From: an uncultured Bacteroides sp.
GTDB lineage: Bacteria; Bacteroidota; Bacteroidia; Bacteroidales; Bacteroidaceae
DNA length: 60,965 nt
Assembly (NCBI GenBank): GCA_900551445.1
Contig: URWA01000019.1
Location: 1 to 60,965, forward strand
Direction: 5' to 3'
Position 1 is the first letter of the stretch; every line of letters starts with the position of its first letter. This document shows positions 52,840-60,965 of this stretch, piece after piece. The notes under the pieces are model-generated. The model was not told the DNA's origin. It saw only the letters and a program-made list of their open reading frames with translations, and ran no database searches. The position numbers were made by a program, and so were the translations under genes.

Positions 52840-54372
52840 TTAATTTAAATCTTCTATCAAGTTCAACATTTTAATCGTAGCCTTGATGGCTGCTTCCGTC
52901 TGGTCGGCATCAAATCCGCGGGTACGGAACTCCTTATCCTCGTAATTCCATGTAATCACGGTCTGCACAAAGGCATCGGTCCGTCCGCCCGGCGGAATAG
53001 TAACGGCATAATTCACCAGCATCGGGAACTTGCGGCCCAGCGTGTTCTTATAAATCTTACGCAACGCACGCACGAAAGCGTCATACTGTCCATCGCCGGA
53101 AGAGCTTTCCTGATAAGTTTTTCCATCAATCTCAATGCTCAGCGTAGCCATCGGTTTCAGCCCTTGAGCCAAAGTGACAAAATAGCTGAGCAATTTCACC
53201 TTGTTCTGTATTCCGTCGTGCTTGAGCACGTCACTGATGATATAAGGCAAATCTTCCGGAGTAACCTGTTCCTTACGGTCACCCAACTCAATGATGCGGT
53301 TGGTCACCTTCTTCATCGATTCTTCATCCAGTTCAAGGCCCAGACTTTCCAAGTTCTTGCGGATATTGGCTTTCCCGGAATTCTTACCCAAGGCATATTC
53401 CCGTACACGCCCGAAGCGCTCCGGCAACAAGTCGTTGAAGTATAACTTGTTCTTGTTGTCTCCATCGGCATGTACGCCTGCCACCTGTGTAAAGACACTT
53501 TCACCCACAATCGGTTTGTTGGCCGGAATCGTCACACCGGAATAAGACTCTACCACGCGGCTCACATCGTTCAGCCGGCTCTCGTCAATGCGGGTAATCG
53601 CATGAAAATGATCTTTCAAGATGGCCTGCACACTGGCCAACGGAGCATTTCCAGCCCGTTCGCCCAGTCCGTTGATGGTGGTATGCAAACCTTTTACCCC
53701 ACTCAGCACAGCTGCCAGCACGTTGCTCACGGCCAAATCGTAATCATTATGAGCATGAAAATCGAAATGCAGGTCGGGATACCGCTTTTTCATCTTGCGC
53801 ATGTATTCAATCACCTGCAACGGATTGAGGATTCCCAGTGTATCCGGCAACATAAAGCGCTTGATGCCACTGTCCTTCAAATCGTCCATCAGCCCAAACA
53901 CATACTCAGGAGAGTCCTTGATTCCGTTACTCCAGTCTTCCAAGTACAGATTGACATCCATGTCCTTCGTCAAGGCATAATCCACCACCTGGTGGATATC
54001 AGCCAGATGCTCCGAAAGCGTCTTTTTCAACTGATAACGACAATGCTTTTCCGAGCCTTTTGCCAGTAGATTGATAACCCGGCATCCGGCACGATGAATC
54101 CAGTCCACAGAAACGGTTCCATCCACAAAACCCAGCACCTCCACCCGCTGCAACAAGCCACGGCGTGCCGCCCAGTCACAAATCATTTTTACCGCGTTGA
54201 ACTCACCATCCGACACACGGGCAGAAGCCACCTCTATCCGGTCCACTTTCAGGTCTTCCAGCAACAGACGGGCTATCATCAGTTTCTCATGAGGCACGAA
54301 CGATACGCCACTGGTCTGTTCACCGTCGCGCAACGTCGTGTCCATTATTTCTATTCTCGGATGATTATCCAT
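52840..54372 (-). CDS. Second LeuA-family synthase, citramalate synthase-like
   Basis: 510 residues. A DRE-TIM barrel with MDTTLRDGEQTSGVSF, metal-binding FDFHAHNDYDLAV and GLGERAGNAPL, then a LeuA dimer/regulatory domain (about 375-500). It is clearly distinct from leuA at the head of the operon. Its place beside leuC, leuD and leuB, which process both isopropylmalate and citramalate, suggests (R)-citramalate synthase for isoleucine from pyruvate. A re-citrate or second isopropylmalate synthase role is not excluded. Confidence 0.75.
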   Translation of the reverse strand: MDNHPRIEIMDTTLRDGEQTSGVSFVPHEKLMIARLLLEDLKVDRIEVASARVSDGEFNAVKMICDWAARRGLLQRVEVLGFVDGTVSVDWIHRAGCRVINLLAKGSEKHCRYQLKKTLSEHLADIHQVVDYALTKDMDVNLYLEDWSNGIKDSPEYVFGLMDDLKDSGIKRFMLPDTLGILNPLQVIEYMRKMKKRYPDLHFDFHAHNDYDLAVSNVLAAVLSGVKGLHTTINGLGERAGNAPLASVQAILKDHFHAITRIDESRLNDVSRVVESYSGVTIPANKPIVGESVFTQVAGVHADGDNKNKLYFNDLLPERFGRVREYALGKNSGKANIRKNLESLGLELDEESMKKVTNRIIELGDRKEQVTPEDLPYIISDVLKHDGIQNKVKLLSYFVTLAQGLKPMATLSIEIDGKTYQESSSGDGQYDAFVRALRKIYKNTLGRKFPMLVNYAVTIPPGGRTDAFVQTVITWNYEDKEFRTRGFDADQTEAAIKATIKMLNLIEDLN

Positions 54373-54390
54373 AATCTATTCTTCCGCCGG

Positions 54391-54996
54391 TTAGTTACGT
54401 GCCTTTTCGAAGGCTTCTATCTTATCTTTATTCTCTACCAAGAAATCGATATCGTCCAGTCCGTTCATCAGACAATGCTTTTTATAAGCATTAATCTCAA
54501 ACTTTTCAGACTTTCCGGTCGCTTTATTGGTAATGGTCTGCTCCGGCAGATTTACTTCTACTTCAGTTTTCGGATCGGCATAAATCGAGTCAAACAATTC
54601 TTTCAGGAATCCTTCACTTACCACCACCGGAAGCACGAAGTTGTTCAATTCATTGTTCTTGTGAATGTCGGCAAAAAAGCTGGACACCACCACTCTGAAG
54701 CCATATCCGGCAATCGCCCACGCCGCATGTTCACGACTGGAACCACTACCGAAATTCTTTCCGGCCACCAGAATCTGTCCGCTATACTTCGGATCGTTCA
54801 ACACAAAATCCTTGTTCAACGAACCATCCGGATTATAACGCCAGTCGCGGAACAAATTGTCACCAAAAAACTTTTCATCACGGGTCGTCGCTTTCAGAAA
54901 ACGTGCTGGGATAATCTGGTCCGTATCCACATTTTCCAAAGGCAAAGGAATACAAGTACTTGTTATGATATTGAATTTCTGTTTCATGACACTCAT
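54391..54996 (-). CDS. leuD: 3-isopropylmalate dehydratase small subunit
   Basis: 201 residues with the swivel-domain motifs ENVDTDQIIPARFL and GKNFGSGSSREHAAWA. It pairs with LeuC to isomerise 2- to 3-isopropylmalate, and probably citramalate to methylmalate. 3 bp after leuC and 18 bp before the second synthase. Confidence 0.95.
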   Translation of the reverse strand: MSVMKQKFNIITSTCIPLPLENVDTDQIIPARFLKATTRDEKFFGDNLFRDWRYNPDGSLNKDFVLNDPKYSGQILVAGKNFGSGSSREHAAWAIAGYGFRVVVSSFFADIHKNNELNNFVLPVVVSEGFLKELFDSIYADPKTEVEVNLPEQTITNKATGKSEKFEINAYKKHCLMNGLDDIDFLVENKDKIEAFEKARN

Positions 54997-54999
54997 TTT

Positions 55000-56397
55000 T
55001 TACATTAACGTTCTCGGATCTGTTATCACACCGGTTACGGCAGCAGCTGCCGCTGTCAACGGGCTGGCCAACAAGGTACGTGAACCGGGTCCTTGACGAC
55101 CTTCAAAATTACGGTTGCTGGTAGATACGGAATACTTGCCTGCCGGAATCTTGTCGTCGTTCATGGCCAGACAAGCACTGCATCCCGGCTGACGGATTTC
55201 AAAGCCTGCTTCTTCCAGAACTTTATCCAGTCCTTCCTGCCGAATCTGTTCGTCCACCATCCAAGAACCCGGCACCAGCCATGCCGTAATATGGTCAGCT
55301 TTCTTGCGTCCTTTCACGATAGAAGCAAAGGCCCGGAAGTCCTCAATACGTCCGTTGGTACAAGCTCCCAGGAATACATAGTCCACTTTCTTGCCCAGCA
55401 GACTCTCGCCCGGCTGGAATCCCATGTAATGCAAGGACTTTTCAAAGGAACCTTTTTCCACGTCACTCATTCCTTCCGTGGTCGGAATATGTGCGGTAAT
55501 CGCCATACCCATTCCCGGATTGGTACCATAGGTAATCATCGGCTGGATATCCGCCGCATCAAAACGAACTTCCTTGTCGAACACGGCATCGTCATCGCTC
55601 TTCAGCGTCTTCCAGTAAGCCAATGCCTTGTCCCATTCCGCTCCTTTCGGCGCATATTCACGTCCTTTAATGTATTCAAAGGTCACTTCGTCCGGCGCAA
55701 TCATTCCTCCGCGGGCACCCATCTCGATAGACAAGTTGCACAGGGTGAGACGTCCTTCCATGGTCAGGCTGCGGATGGCTTCACCGGCATATTCCACAAA
55801 ATAACCGGTCGCACCGCTGGTGGTCATCTTCGACATCATATACAAAGCCACATCCTTGGCTGTCACGCCTTTTCCCAACTTGCCGTCAATCGTGATACGC
55901 ATGGTTTTCGGACGGGCCTGAAGGATACACTGCGAAGCCATCACCATTTCCACCTCACTGGTACCGATTCCGAAAGCAACCGCTCCCATCGCTCCGTGAG
56001 TAGAAGTATGTGAGTCACCACACACAATGGTCATGCCCGGAAGGGTCAGTCCACGTTCCGGACCTACCACATGGATAATACCGTTCTTCTTGTTCATCAT
56101 CCCAAAATGGGTCAACCCGAAATCGGCTGCATTCTTGGCCAGCGCATCCACCTGTGCTTTGGATACCGGATCTTCAATCGGTTTGTCCTGGTCGTGCGTC
56201 GGCGTATTGTGGTCCGGCATACAGTAGATACGTTCCGGACGGAAACATTTCAATCCACGGGCACGCATGCCGGCAAAAGCCTGCGGACTCGTCACCTCGT
56301 GACAATACAGACGGTCTATATACAATTGGGTAGGTCCGTCTTCCACCTTTTGCACCACATGTGCATCCCATATCTTGTCAAATAACGTATTAGCCAT
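55000..56397 (-). CDS. leuC: 3-isopropylmalate dehydratase large subunit
   Basis: 465 residues, aconitase family. Cysteine ligands for the 4Fe-4S cluster are in VFLGACTNGRIEDFRAFA and GCSACLAMNDD, with CGDSHTSTHGAMGAVAFGIG earlier in the chain. Works with LeuD encoded directly after it. 17 bp separate it from leuA. Confidence 0.96.
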   Translation of the reverse strand: MANTLFDKIWDAHVVQKVEDGPTQLYIDRLYCHEVTSPQAFAGMRARGLKCFRPERIYCMPDHNTPTHDQDKPIEDPVSKAQVDALAKNAADFGLTHFGMMNKKNGIIHVVGPERGLTLPGMTIVCGDSHTSTHGAMGAVAFGIGTSEVEMVMASQCILQARPKTMRITIDGKLGKGVTAKDVALYMMSKMTTSGATGYFVEYAGEAIRSLTMEGRLTLCNLSIEMGARGGMIAPDEVTFEYIKGREYAPKGAEWDKALAYWKTLKSDDDAVFDKEVRFDAADIQPMITYGTNPGMGMAITAHIPTTEGMSDVEKGSFEKSLHYMGFQPGESLLGKKVDYVFLGACTNGRIEDFRAFASIVKGRKKADHITAWLVPGSWMVDEQIRQEGLDKVLEEAGFEIRQPGCSACLAMNDDKIPAGKYSVSTSNRNFEGRQGPGSRTLLASPLTAAAAAVTGVITDPRTLM

Positions 56398-56414
56398 AAA
56401 AATATCTCGTTTAA

Positions 56415-57911
56415 TTATTTTCTGAATTTATTGATACAATCGATGTATGCCTCTACCGAAGCGGCAATGATGTCGGTGTTGGCTCCGAAACCATAGTACA
56501 TCTGGCCGTCGTATTCCACCTGCATGTGTACCTTACCAACATCATCACTACCCTTACTAATGGCCTGAATGGTAAATTCCTTCAAGGTCATCTGACGCTT
56601 GATAATCTGTTTCACGGCCTTGATGGCTGCATCCACCGGTCCGTTACCCGTAGCGGCTGCCTCAAAATGTTCGCCACTGATATTCAATCCCAGACTGGCT
56701 ACGGAACGTACTCCTACTCCACTGGTCACCTGCAAGTATTCCAGTTTGATGTGATGGTTCACATTGCGGTCGGCTCCGGCCAATACCAGAATATCGTCAT
56801 CCGTAATGTCTTTCTTCTTGTCTGCCAGTTTCAGGAAATCTTCATATACCTTATCCAATTTCTCCTGCGTCATTTCTACGCCCAACACATGCAGACGATG
56901 TTTCAAAGCCGCACGTCCACTACGTGCTGTCAATACAATTGCATTGTCATCGATACCCACATCTTTCGGGTCAATGATTTCGTAGGTCTGTGCATTCTTC
57001 AGCACTCCATCCTGATGGATACCGGAAGAATGGGCAAATGCATTACGTCCCACAATGGCTTTATTGGGCTGTACCGGCATGTTCATCAAACTGGAAACCA
57101 TGCGGCTGGTAGGATAGATTTTCTGCGTGTTGATGTTCGTATCGATATGGATGTCGTGGTGACAGCGAAGAATCATGGCTACTTCCTCCAGAGAGGTGTT
57201 ACCGGCACGTTCTCCGATACCGTTGATGGTCACTTCCACCTGGCGGGCTCCGTTCAACACTCCACTGATGGTATTGGCCGTTGCCATTCCCAGGTCATTG
57301 TGGCAGTGAGTAGAAATGATGGCTTTATCTATTCCGTCCACATGCTCCATCAGGTATTTGATTTTTGCGCCATATTCATCCGGCAAGCAATAACCGGTTG
57401 TATCCGGGATATTTACCACTGTAGCCCCTGCTTTGATAACAGCTTCTACCACACGTGCGAGGTATTCATTCTCCGTACGTCCGGCATCTTCGGCATAAAA
57501 CTCCACGTCTTCTACATAACGTTTCGCATATTTTACGGCATTGACAGCCCGTTCGATGATTTCTTCACGAGTAGAATTGAATTTATATTTGATATGCGAA
57601 TCAGAGGTACCGATACCCGTATGAATACGTTTGTGTTTGGCATACTGCAACGCCTCGGCAGCCACGTCGATGTCTTTCTGTACGGCACGTGTCAACGCAC
57701 AAATGGTCGGCCAAGTCACCGCTTTAGAAATTTCAATTACCGAATTGAAATCTCCCGGACTTGAAATAGGGAATCCAGCCTCAATAATATCCACTCCCAA
57801 AGCTTCCAGCTGCTTGGCTACCTGAATCTTCTCAACCGTATTCAACTGGCATCCCGGTACCTGCTCCCCGTCGCGGAGCGTAGTATCAAAAATAAATAAT
57901 CTGTCACTCAT
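56415..57911 (-). CDS. leuA: 2-isopropylmalate synthase
   Basis: 498 residues from ATG 57911 (MSDRLFIFDTTLRDGEQVPG). The open frame runs further upstream to 58019, but that stretch is the attenuator region. The barrel carries DTTLRDGEQ, STHCHNDLGMA and GIGERAGNTSLEE, and the C-terminal leucine-binding regulatory domain (about 390-498) includes VTSGVGVRSVASLGL. It condenses acetyl-CoA with 2-oxoisovalerate. First gene of the operon, controlled by the leucine attenuator described below. Confidence 0.95.
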   Translation of the reverse strand: MSDRLFIFDTTLRDGEQVPGCQLNTVEKIQVAKQLEALGVDIIEAGFPISSPGDFNSVIEISKAVTWPTICALTRAVQKDIDVAAEALQYAKHKRIHTGIGTSDSHIKYKFNSTREEIIERAVNAVKYAKRYVEDVEFYAEDAGRTENEYLARVVEAVIKAGATVVNIPDTTGYCLPDEYGAKIKYLMEHVDGIDKAIISTHCHNDLGMATANTISGVLNGARQVEVTINGIGERAGNTSLEEVAMILRCHHDIHIDTNINTQKIYPTSRMVSSLMNMPVQPNKAIVGRNAFAHSSGIHQDGVLKNAQTYEIIDPKDVGIDDNAIVLTARSGRAALKHRLHVLGVEMTQEKLDKVYEDFLKLADKKKDITDDDILVLAGADRNVNHHIKLEYLQVTSGVGVRSVASLGLNISGEHFEAAATGNGPVDAAIKAVKQIIKRQMTLKEFTIQAISKGSDDVGKVHMQVEYDGQMYYGFGANTDIIAASVEAYIDCINKFRK

Positions 57912-57941
57912 AATAGTATCTTTTTTATTTCCTATAATCCT

Positions 57942-57980
57942 AAAAAAAAGCCTTTCGCACAAGGAAGTGAGAAAGGCTTT
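57942..57980 (-). terminator. Attenuator terminator of the leu operon
   Basis: On the minus strand AAAGCCTTTC (57980-57971) pairs with GAAAGGCTTT around a 14-nt loop, followed by a run of eight T. It lies between the leader peptide and leuA. The loop bases CTCACTTCC (57971-57963) can instead pair with GGAAGTGAG in the leader (58023-58015), the candidate antiterminator. Confidence 0.8.
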
Positions 57981-57999
57981 ATATGATTTTATTTTTACA

Positions 58000-58086
58000 T
58001 CAATATGCACGCGACTCACTTCCCACCGGGCTTTCCAGCAGATTAATCAGACCGCATAGCAAAATATGTAAAAACATCGTGTTCAT
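58000..58086 (-). CDS. Leucine-rich leader peptide of the leu operon
   Basis: 28 residues starting MNTMFLHILLCGLINLLES, with leucines at 6, 9, 10, 13, 16 and 17. A purine-rich ribosome site (AAAAAGATTCTGAAA) precedes it. A ribosome stalled on the Leu codons when charged tRNA-Leu is scarce would leave the downstream GGAAGTGAG free to form the antiterminator. The stop lies 19 bp before the terminator stem. The rest of 57912-58224 holds only this control region and an AT-rich tail. Confidence 0.75.
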   Translation of the reverse strand: MNTMFLHILLCGLINLLESPVGSESRAY

Positions 58087-58124
58087 TTTCAGAATCTTTT
58101 TACTTGTTTCTTTTTTTGTTGCTG

Positions 58125-58132
58125 CAAAGGTA
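58125..58132 (-). promoter_or_regulatory. Promoter of the leu operon
   Basis: Minus-strand TACCTTTG (58125-58132), 38 bp before the leader ATG; a degenerate -33 (TTTC) lies 18 bp upstream of it. Confidence 0.55.
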
Positions 58133-58224
58133 TACAATATTTTGAAATGAGAAAATAAAAAGAAAGTTTTTTCAATATTTAAACAACAAATTCACACAAA
58201 CACATGCGATAGGGTGTAAATCTA

Positions 58225-59397
58225 TCATTCAGAAAGCAAACGCAGCTCATGCAGGCAAGCTTCTACTTCGGTCATGCTTCCCATGTGTTTGCCCATATCG
58301 TCCGACAACTTCACACACTCACGCCATTCCTGGTTCATGGTCATCTTGCAGCGTGACAGTTTCATGACAATATTGGAAGGCTGATAACCTGTATCATTCG
58401 TCAAATTGGTACCAATGCCGAACGAACAGCGTATTTTTCCTTGGCAATACTGGAATATCTTCAATGCCTTTTCAAAATCCAGCGCATTACTGAAAATAAT
58501 GGTTTTGGTAGTCGGGTCAATTCCCAGTTCCTTGTAGCGGGCAATCAGACGGTCAATAAACTCATATTCGTTACCGGAGTCACAGCGTACACCGTCAAAC
58601 AGCTTTGCCTGCTTCCGGCTGAAATTACTCAAAAACGAATCGGAAGTATAAGTATCCGACAGGGCCGTACCCAAATCTCCATCATACACATTTACCCAAT
58701 TTTCCAAGGCCATGTAATTGGCATGCTTGTAACCGAACTGTGCCCCATGAAACATGAACCACTCATGCGGATGCGTTCCCATGGGCAGCATCCCATATTT
58801 CATGGCCAGGTAACAATTGGAAGTTCCCGTACAATAACGGGCATGTTTCTTTAAGTATTCCACTACCAGTTTCTGCACGTCAAATGAAAAACGGCGCCGT
58901 GTACCAAATTCAGAAAAAGGCATCTGATGGGCGTTCGACAGTTCCACCTTTCCCGCCAGCTTGTCCAGAATAACCTGCTTGTCCGGCATACGGTTCAGGA
59001 ACTGATTCTTAATTTCCGATACGATAGCCAATAAAGGAACTTCATACAATGTTACCTTATATAAATAGTCCGTAACGGACATTTGCAGATGATGTTGCTC
59101 GTCCAGCCAGACTTCTATCTTGTTAGGGTCGAAACGGAAAGACGAAAGCCATTCCCAATACACTCCCGGAAGGAAACGACAATGAGAAGTCATATATTCC
59201 AGTTCCTCCGGAGCCAGTTTCACCATTTCCAGGTTATGGATTTCATTCTTCAACGCCTCCAGAAAACCTTCCGTATATTCCGTGTCGTCTCTATCCTTGA
59301 ACGTAAACGTTCCCATAGCATACGGGAAGAGCTTGATATAGGCGTATGAGGTCGTAAACTTATATAAATCGGTATCTAAAATCGTTTTTATCACCAT
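58225..59397 (-). CDS. pncB: Nicotinate phosphoribosyltransferase
   Basis: 390 residues. Salvages nicotinate to nicotinate mononucleotide for NAD synthesis, using PRPP. Start ILDTDLYKFTTSYAYIKLFP, substrate motif FSEFGTRRRFSF, and the phosphorylated-His region MGTHPHEWFMFHGAQFGYKHA, then DGVRCDSGNEYEF. It has the length of the short bacterial type. A -7 element TATATTTG (minus; 59417-59424) lies 19 bp before the start. Confidence 0.94.
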   Translation of the reverse strand: MVIKTILDTDLYKFTTSYAYIKLFPYAMGTFTFKDRDDTEYTEGFLEALKNEIHNLEMVKLAPEELEYMTSHCRFLPGVYWEWLSSFRFDPNKIEVWLDEQHHLQMSVTDYLYKVTLYEVPLLAIVSEIKNQFLNRMPDKQVILDKLAGKVELSNAHQMPFSEFGTRRRFSFDVQKLVVEYLKKHARYCTGTSNCYLAMKYGMLPMGTHPHEWFMFHGAQFGYKHANYMALENWVNVYDGDLGTALSDTYTSDSFLSNFSRKQAKLFDGVRCDSGNEYEFIDRLIARYKELGIDPTTKTIIFSNALDFEKALKIFQYCQGKIRCSFGIGTNLTNDTGYQPSNIVMKLSRCKMTMNQEWRECVKLSDDMGKHMGSMTEVEACLHELRLLSE

Positions 59398-59416
59398 GAC
59401 ATTCTATTTTTTACTG

Positions 59417-59424
59417 CAAATATA
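59417..59424 (-). promoter_or_regulatory. -7 element of pncB
   Basis: CAAATATA on the plus strand is TATATTTG on the minus strand. Confidence 0.45.
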
Positions 59425-59425
59425 A

Positions 59426-60760
59426 TTATTCCTTTAATTTCAACGCGACAATACAATCCACAGAAGGCGCTAAATTTTCAGTGTGTAACACAATGCCTCC
59501 TTGAATTTTTTCCCATTTCACCTTCTCTCCGGTATGAAATACAGCAGAAGAAAGAACTTTCTCCGCCAGGGGTAATGTCACAAACTGGGGCATTTCATCC
59601 GTCAGCAAATGTACGTAAAGCATGTTTCCCTTCCGGGTAGTCGTACCCCATGAGGCGGTCATCACATTTCCAGCCGTAGTGCCATAAATGGTTTCCCCGT
59701 TTTCCGACATCCACTTTCCGACCCCTTTCAGGCGCTCTACCGCCACAGCCGGAAGTTCTCCATTAGGCTGTGGGCCGATGTTCATCAGCAGATTGGCCCC
59801 CTTCCCAGCTGCACGGACCAGCAGACGGACCAATTCCGTAACCGACTTGTAATTCTGGTCTTTTATCTGATATCCCCACATGCCGTTCATTGTTTCACAG
59901 GTTTCCAAAGGCAACCGTCCCACCACAGATTCTCCGGAGAAACCGGCTTTATTCTCGCCGGGCAAATCTCGCTCGAACATCTGGAAATCTTCTCCCGGAT
60001 AAGGTGTCTTATGATGATTGTTGCCAATCAGGCAGGCCGGCTGCAATTTATGAATCAACGCATACTGCTCATCCAGCTTCCAGTCGAACCCGTCAGGCTG
60101 ATCCCACATTCCGTCAAACCAAATTGCGCCAATCGGGCCATAATTGGTCAGCAACTCCGTCAACTGATGATTCATGAATTCATAATAGGTAGCCCATTCC
60201 CCATGCGCAGTACGGCCGGTTCCATGCCCCGTTCTTCCCAAAGGATAGTAATCCTCGCGCGTCCAGTCTAGATGGGAATAATATAGATGCAACTTGATGC
60301 CTTGCTTCTGGCACTCTTCAGCCAGTTCCTTAATAACATCCCGTTTGAAAGGTGTCGCATCCACCACGTTGTAATCCGAATAACTCGTATGAAACATGGA
60401 AAAACCGTCATGGTGACGGGAGGTAATGCAGATATACCGGGCACCAGAAGCCTTGATAGCAGCAACCCACTCATGCGCATCAAACCGGGAAGGATAAAAG
60501 CCAGAAGCCACTTTCGCATATTCATGACAGTCGATGTTATCATTATTCATGTACCATTCTCCTTGCCCGAACATGCTGTAAATTCCCCAATGCAGAAAAA
60601 TGCCGAACTTATTATCTTGAAACTCTTTTCGCGCCTGCAAATTCTCCTGCGTAGGAACATACACTGTATTCTCAGCTTGTACACAGAAAGCGGACGCACT
60701 CAACAATCCACCTAGACAAATAGTCCTTAAAAAATGAAAAGTGTGTGTTTTCATATTCAT
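59426..60760 (-). CDS. Exported alpha-L-fucosidase, GH29
   Basis: 444 residues with a signal peptide ending CVQAEN; a start two codons later (60754) is equally likely. The GH29 barrel begins NKFGIFLHWGIYSMFGQGEWYM, with conserved YICITSRHHDGFSMF and the catalytic nucleophile Asp in IGAIWFDGMWDQPDGF (about 223). It removes terminal fucose from host or plant glycans in the periplasm or at the surface. No Sus pair is beside it. Its promoter is a full consensus match. Confidence 0.9.
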   Translation of the reverse strand: MNMKTHTFHFLRTICLGGLLSASAFCVQAENTVYVPTQENLQARKEFQDNKFGIFLHWGIYSMFGQGEWYMNNDNIDCHEYAKVASGFYPSRFDAHEWVAAIKASGARYICITSRHHDGFSMFHTSYSDYNVVDATPFKRDVIKELAEECQKQGIKLHLYYSHLDWTREDYYPLGRTGHGTGRTAHGEWATYYEFMNHQLTELLTNYGPIGAIWFDGMWDQPDGFDWKLDEQYALIHKLQPACLIGNNHHKTPYPGEDFQMFERDLPGENKAGFSGESVVGRLPLETCETMNGMWGYQIKDQNYKSVTELVRLLVRAAGKGANLLMNIGPQPNGELPAVAVERLKGVGKWMSENGETIYGTTAGNVMTASWGTTTRKGNMLYVHLLTDEMPQFVTLPLAEKVLSSAVFHTGEKVKWEKIQGGIVLHTENLAPSVDCIVALKLKE

Positions 60761-60800
60761 CTGATTAATTAAAAAGAATATTCGCTTCGATTCTATTTTT

Positions 60801-60831
60801 CAAAGATACGAAAACCACTCGCAGAGACAAA
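60801..60831 (-). promoter_or_regulatory. Promoter of the fucosidase gene
   Basis: Minus-strand TTTG (60828-60831), exactly 19 bp, then TATCTTTG (60801-60808), 40 bp before the ATG at 60760. Confidence 0.75.
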
Positions 60832-60913
60832 CTGAAATACTGTTTTTCTAATTCGCCACCCTCAAAAGTACATGCTAATTTATCTGAAGATAGTGCTTTC
60901 TGAAAAATGAGGG

Positions 60914-60951
60914 CACAAAAAAAGCCCCGAGATATTGCTATCCCGAGGCTC
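60914..60951 (-). terminator. Terminator of a gene beyond the right edge
   Basis: AGCCCCGAGATA (60923-60934) and TATCCCGAGGCT (60939-60950) form a stem with one internal mismatch and a 4-nt loop. On the minus strand a T-run follows, so it ends a leftward transcript entering from outside the window. Confidence 0.75.
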
Positions 60952-60965
60952 TCTGTAAAACGGCG

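Noticed and set aside
57912..58019. Longer leuA reading from 58019
   Set aside because: The extra 36 codons cross the attenuator terminator; the conserved LeuA start is at 57911.

Overview
The window looks like chromosomal DNA of an anaerobic gut-type Bacteroidales (Bacteroides/Phocaeicola group). This rests on Bacteroides-type promoters (TTTG, about 19 bp, then TAnnTTTG) ahead of many genes, many SPII lipoproteins, carboxypeptidase-regulatory-domain outer-membrane barrels, lipoproteins resembling DUF4840/DUF4348/DUF4369, a two-subunit NrfHA nitrite reductase and a GH29 fucosidase. I assign no species. No transposase, integrase, phage gene or CRISPR array was seen.

Layout. 1-2212: the end of an ATGA-coupled surface-protein operon (partial gene, unknown protein, OmpA-like barrel, 37-residue membrane peptide). 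2420-8635: respiratory nitrite ammonification (nrfH, nrfA, ccsB/resB-like, ccsA, alginate-export-type porin) with a convergent Crp/Fnr-type regulator and a near-perfect dyad before nrfH. 8790-24638: an AT-rich accessory block, all on the minus strand, with four CarboxypepD_reg/plug/barrel proteins (two are tandem paralogs), small lipoproteins, a GNAT enzyme, a PH-domain membrane protein and two tandem Crp/Fnr-like regulators. Three copies of one palindrome-plus-promoter module lie in it, and a decayed regulator fragment abuts one copy. 24787-30406: tRNA-Lys, an ABC-F ATPase, a zinc-ribbon/SH3 lipoprotein, a U32 protein and metA.

30536-34330: a LysR regulator divergent from a beta-propeller protein, a flavodoxin-like protein and a catalase. 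34395-34482: four hairpin units in exact 22-bp register. 34546-40512: a Cus/Czc-type metal efflux operon led by a His/Cys-rich exported protein. 40702-51700: housekeeping and envelope genes (lytic transglycosylase, FKBP, glyS, MBL hydrolase, murB, pheS, MFS exporter, TPR protein, msrA). 51766-58132: leuA-leuC-leuD-(leuA2/cimA-like)-leuB behind a leucine-rich leader peptide and attenuator. 58225-60760: pncB and an exported alpha-L-fucosidase.

Most notable: (1) the three palindrome/promoter modules, each with its dyad centre 36.5 bp from the -7 element, the geometry of class II Crp/Fnr activation, lying beside Crp/Fnr-like genes or their remains; (2) the leucine attenuator, with six Leu codons in the leader peptide and a 9-10 bp antiterminator pairing; (3) the 22-bp hairpin array; (4) the dyad before nrfHA. 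These are readings from sequence only.
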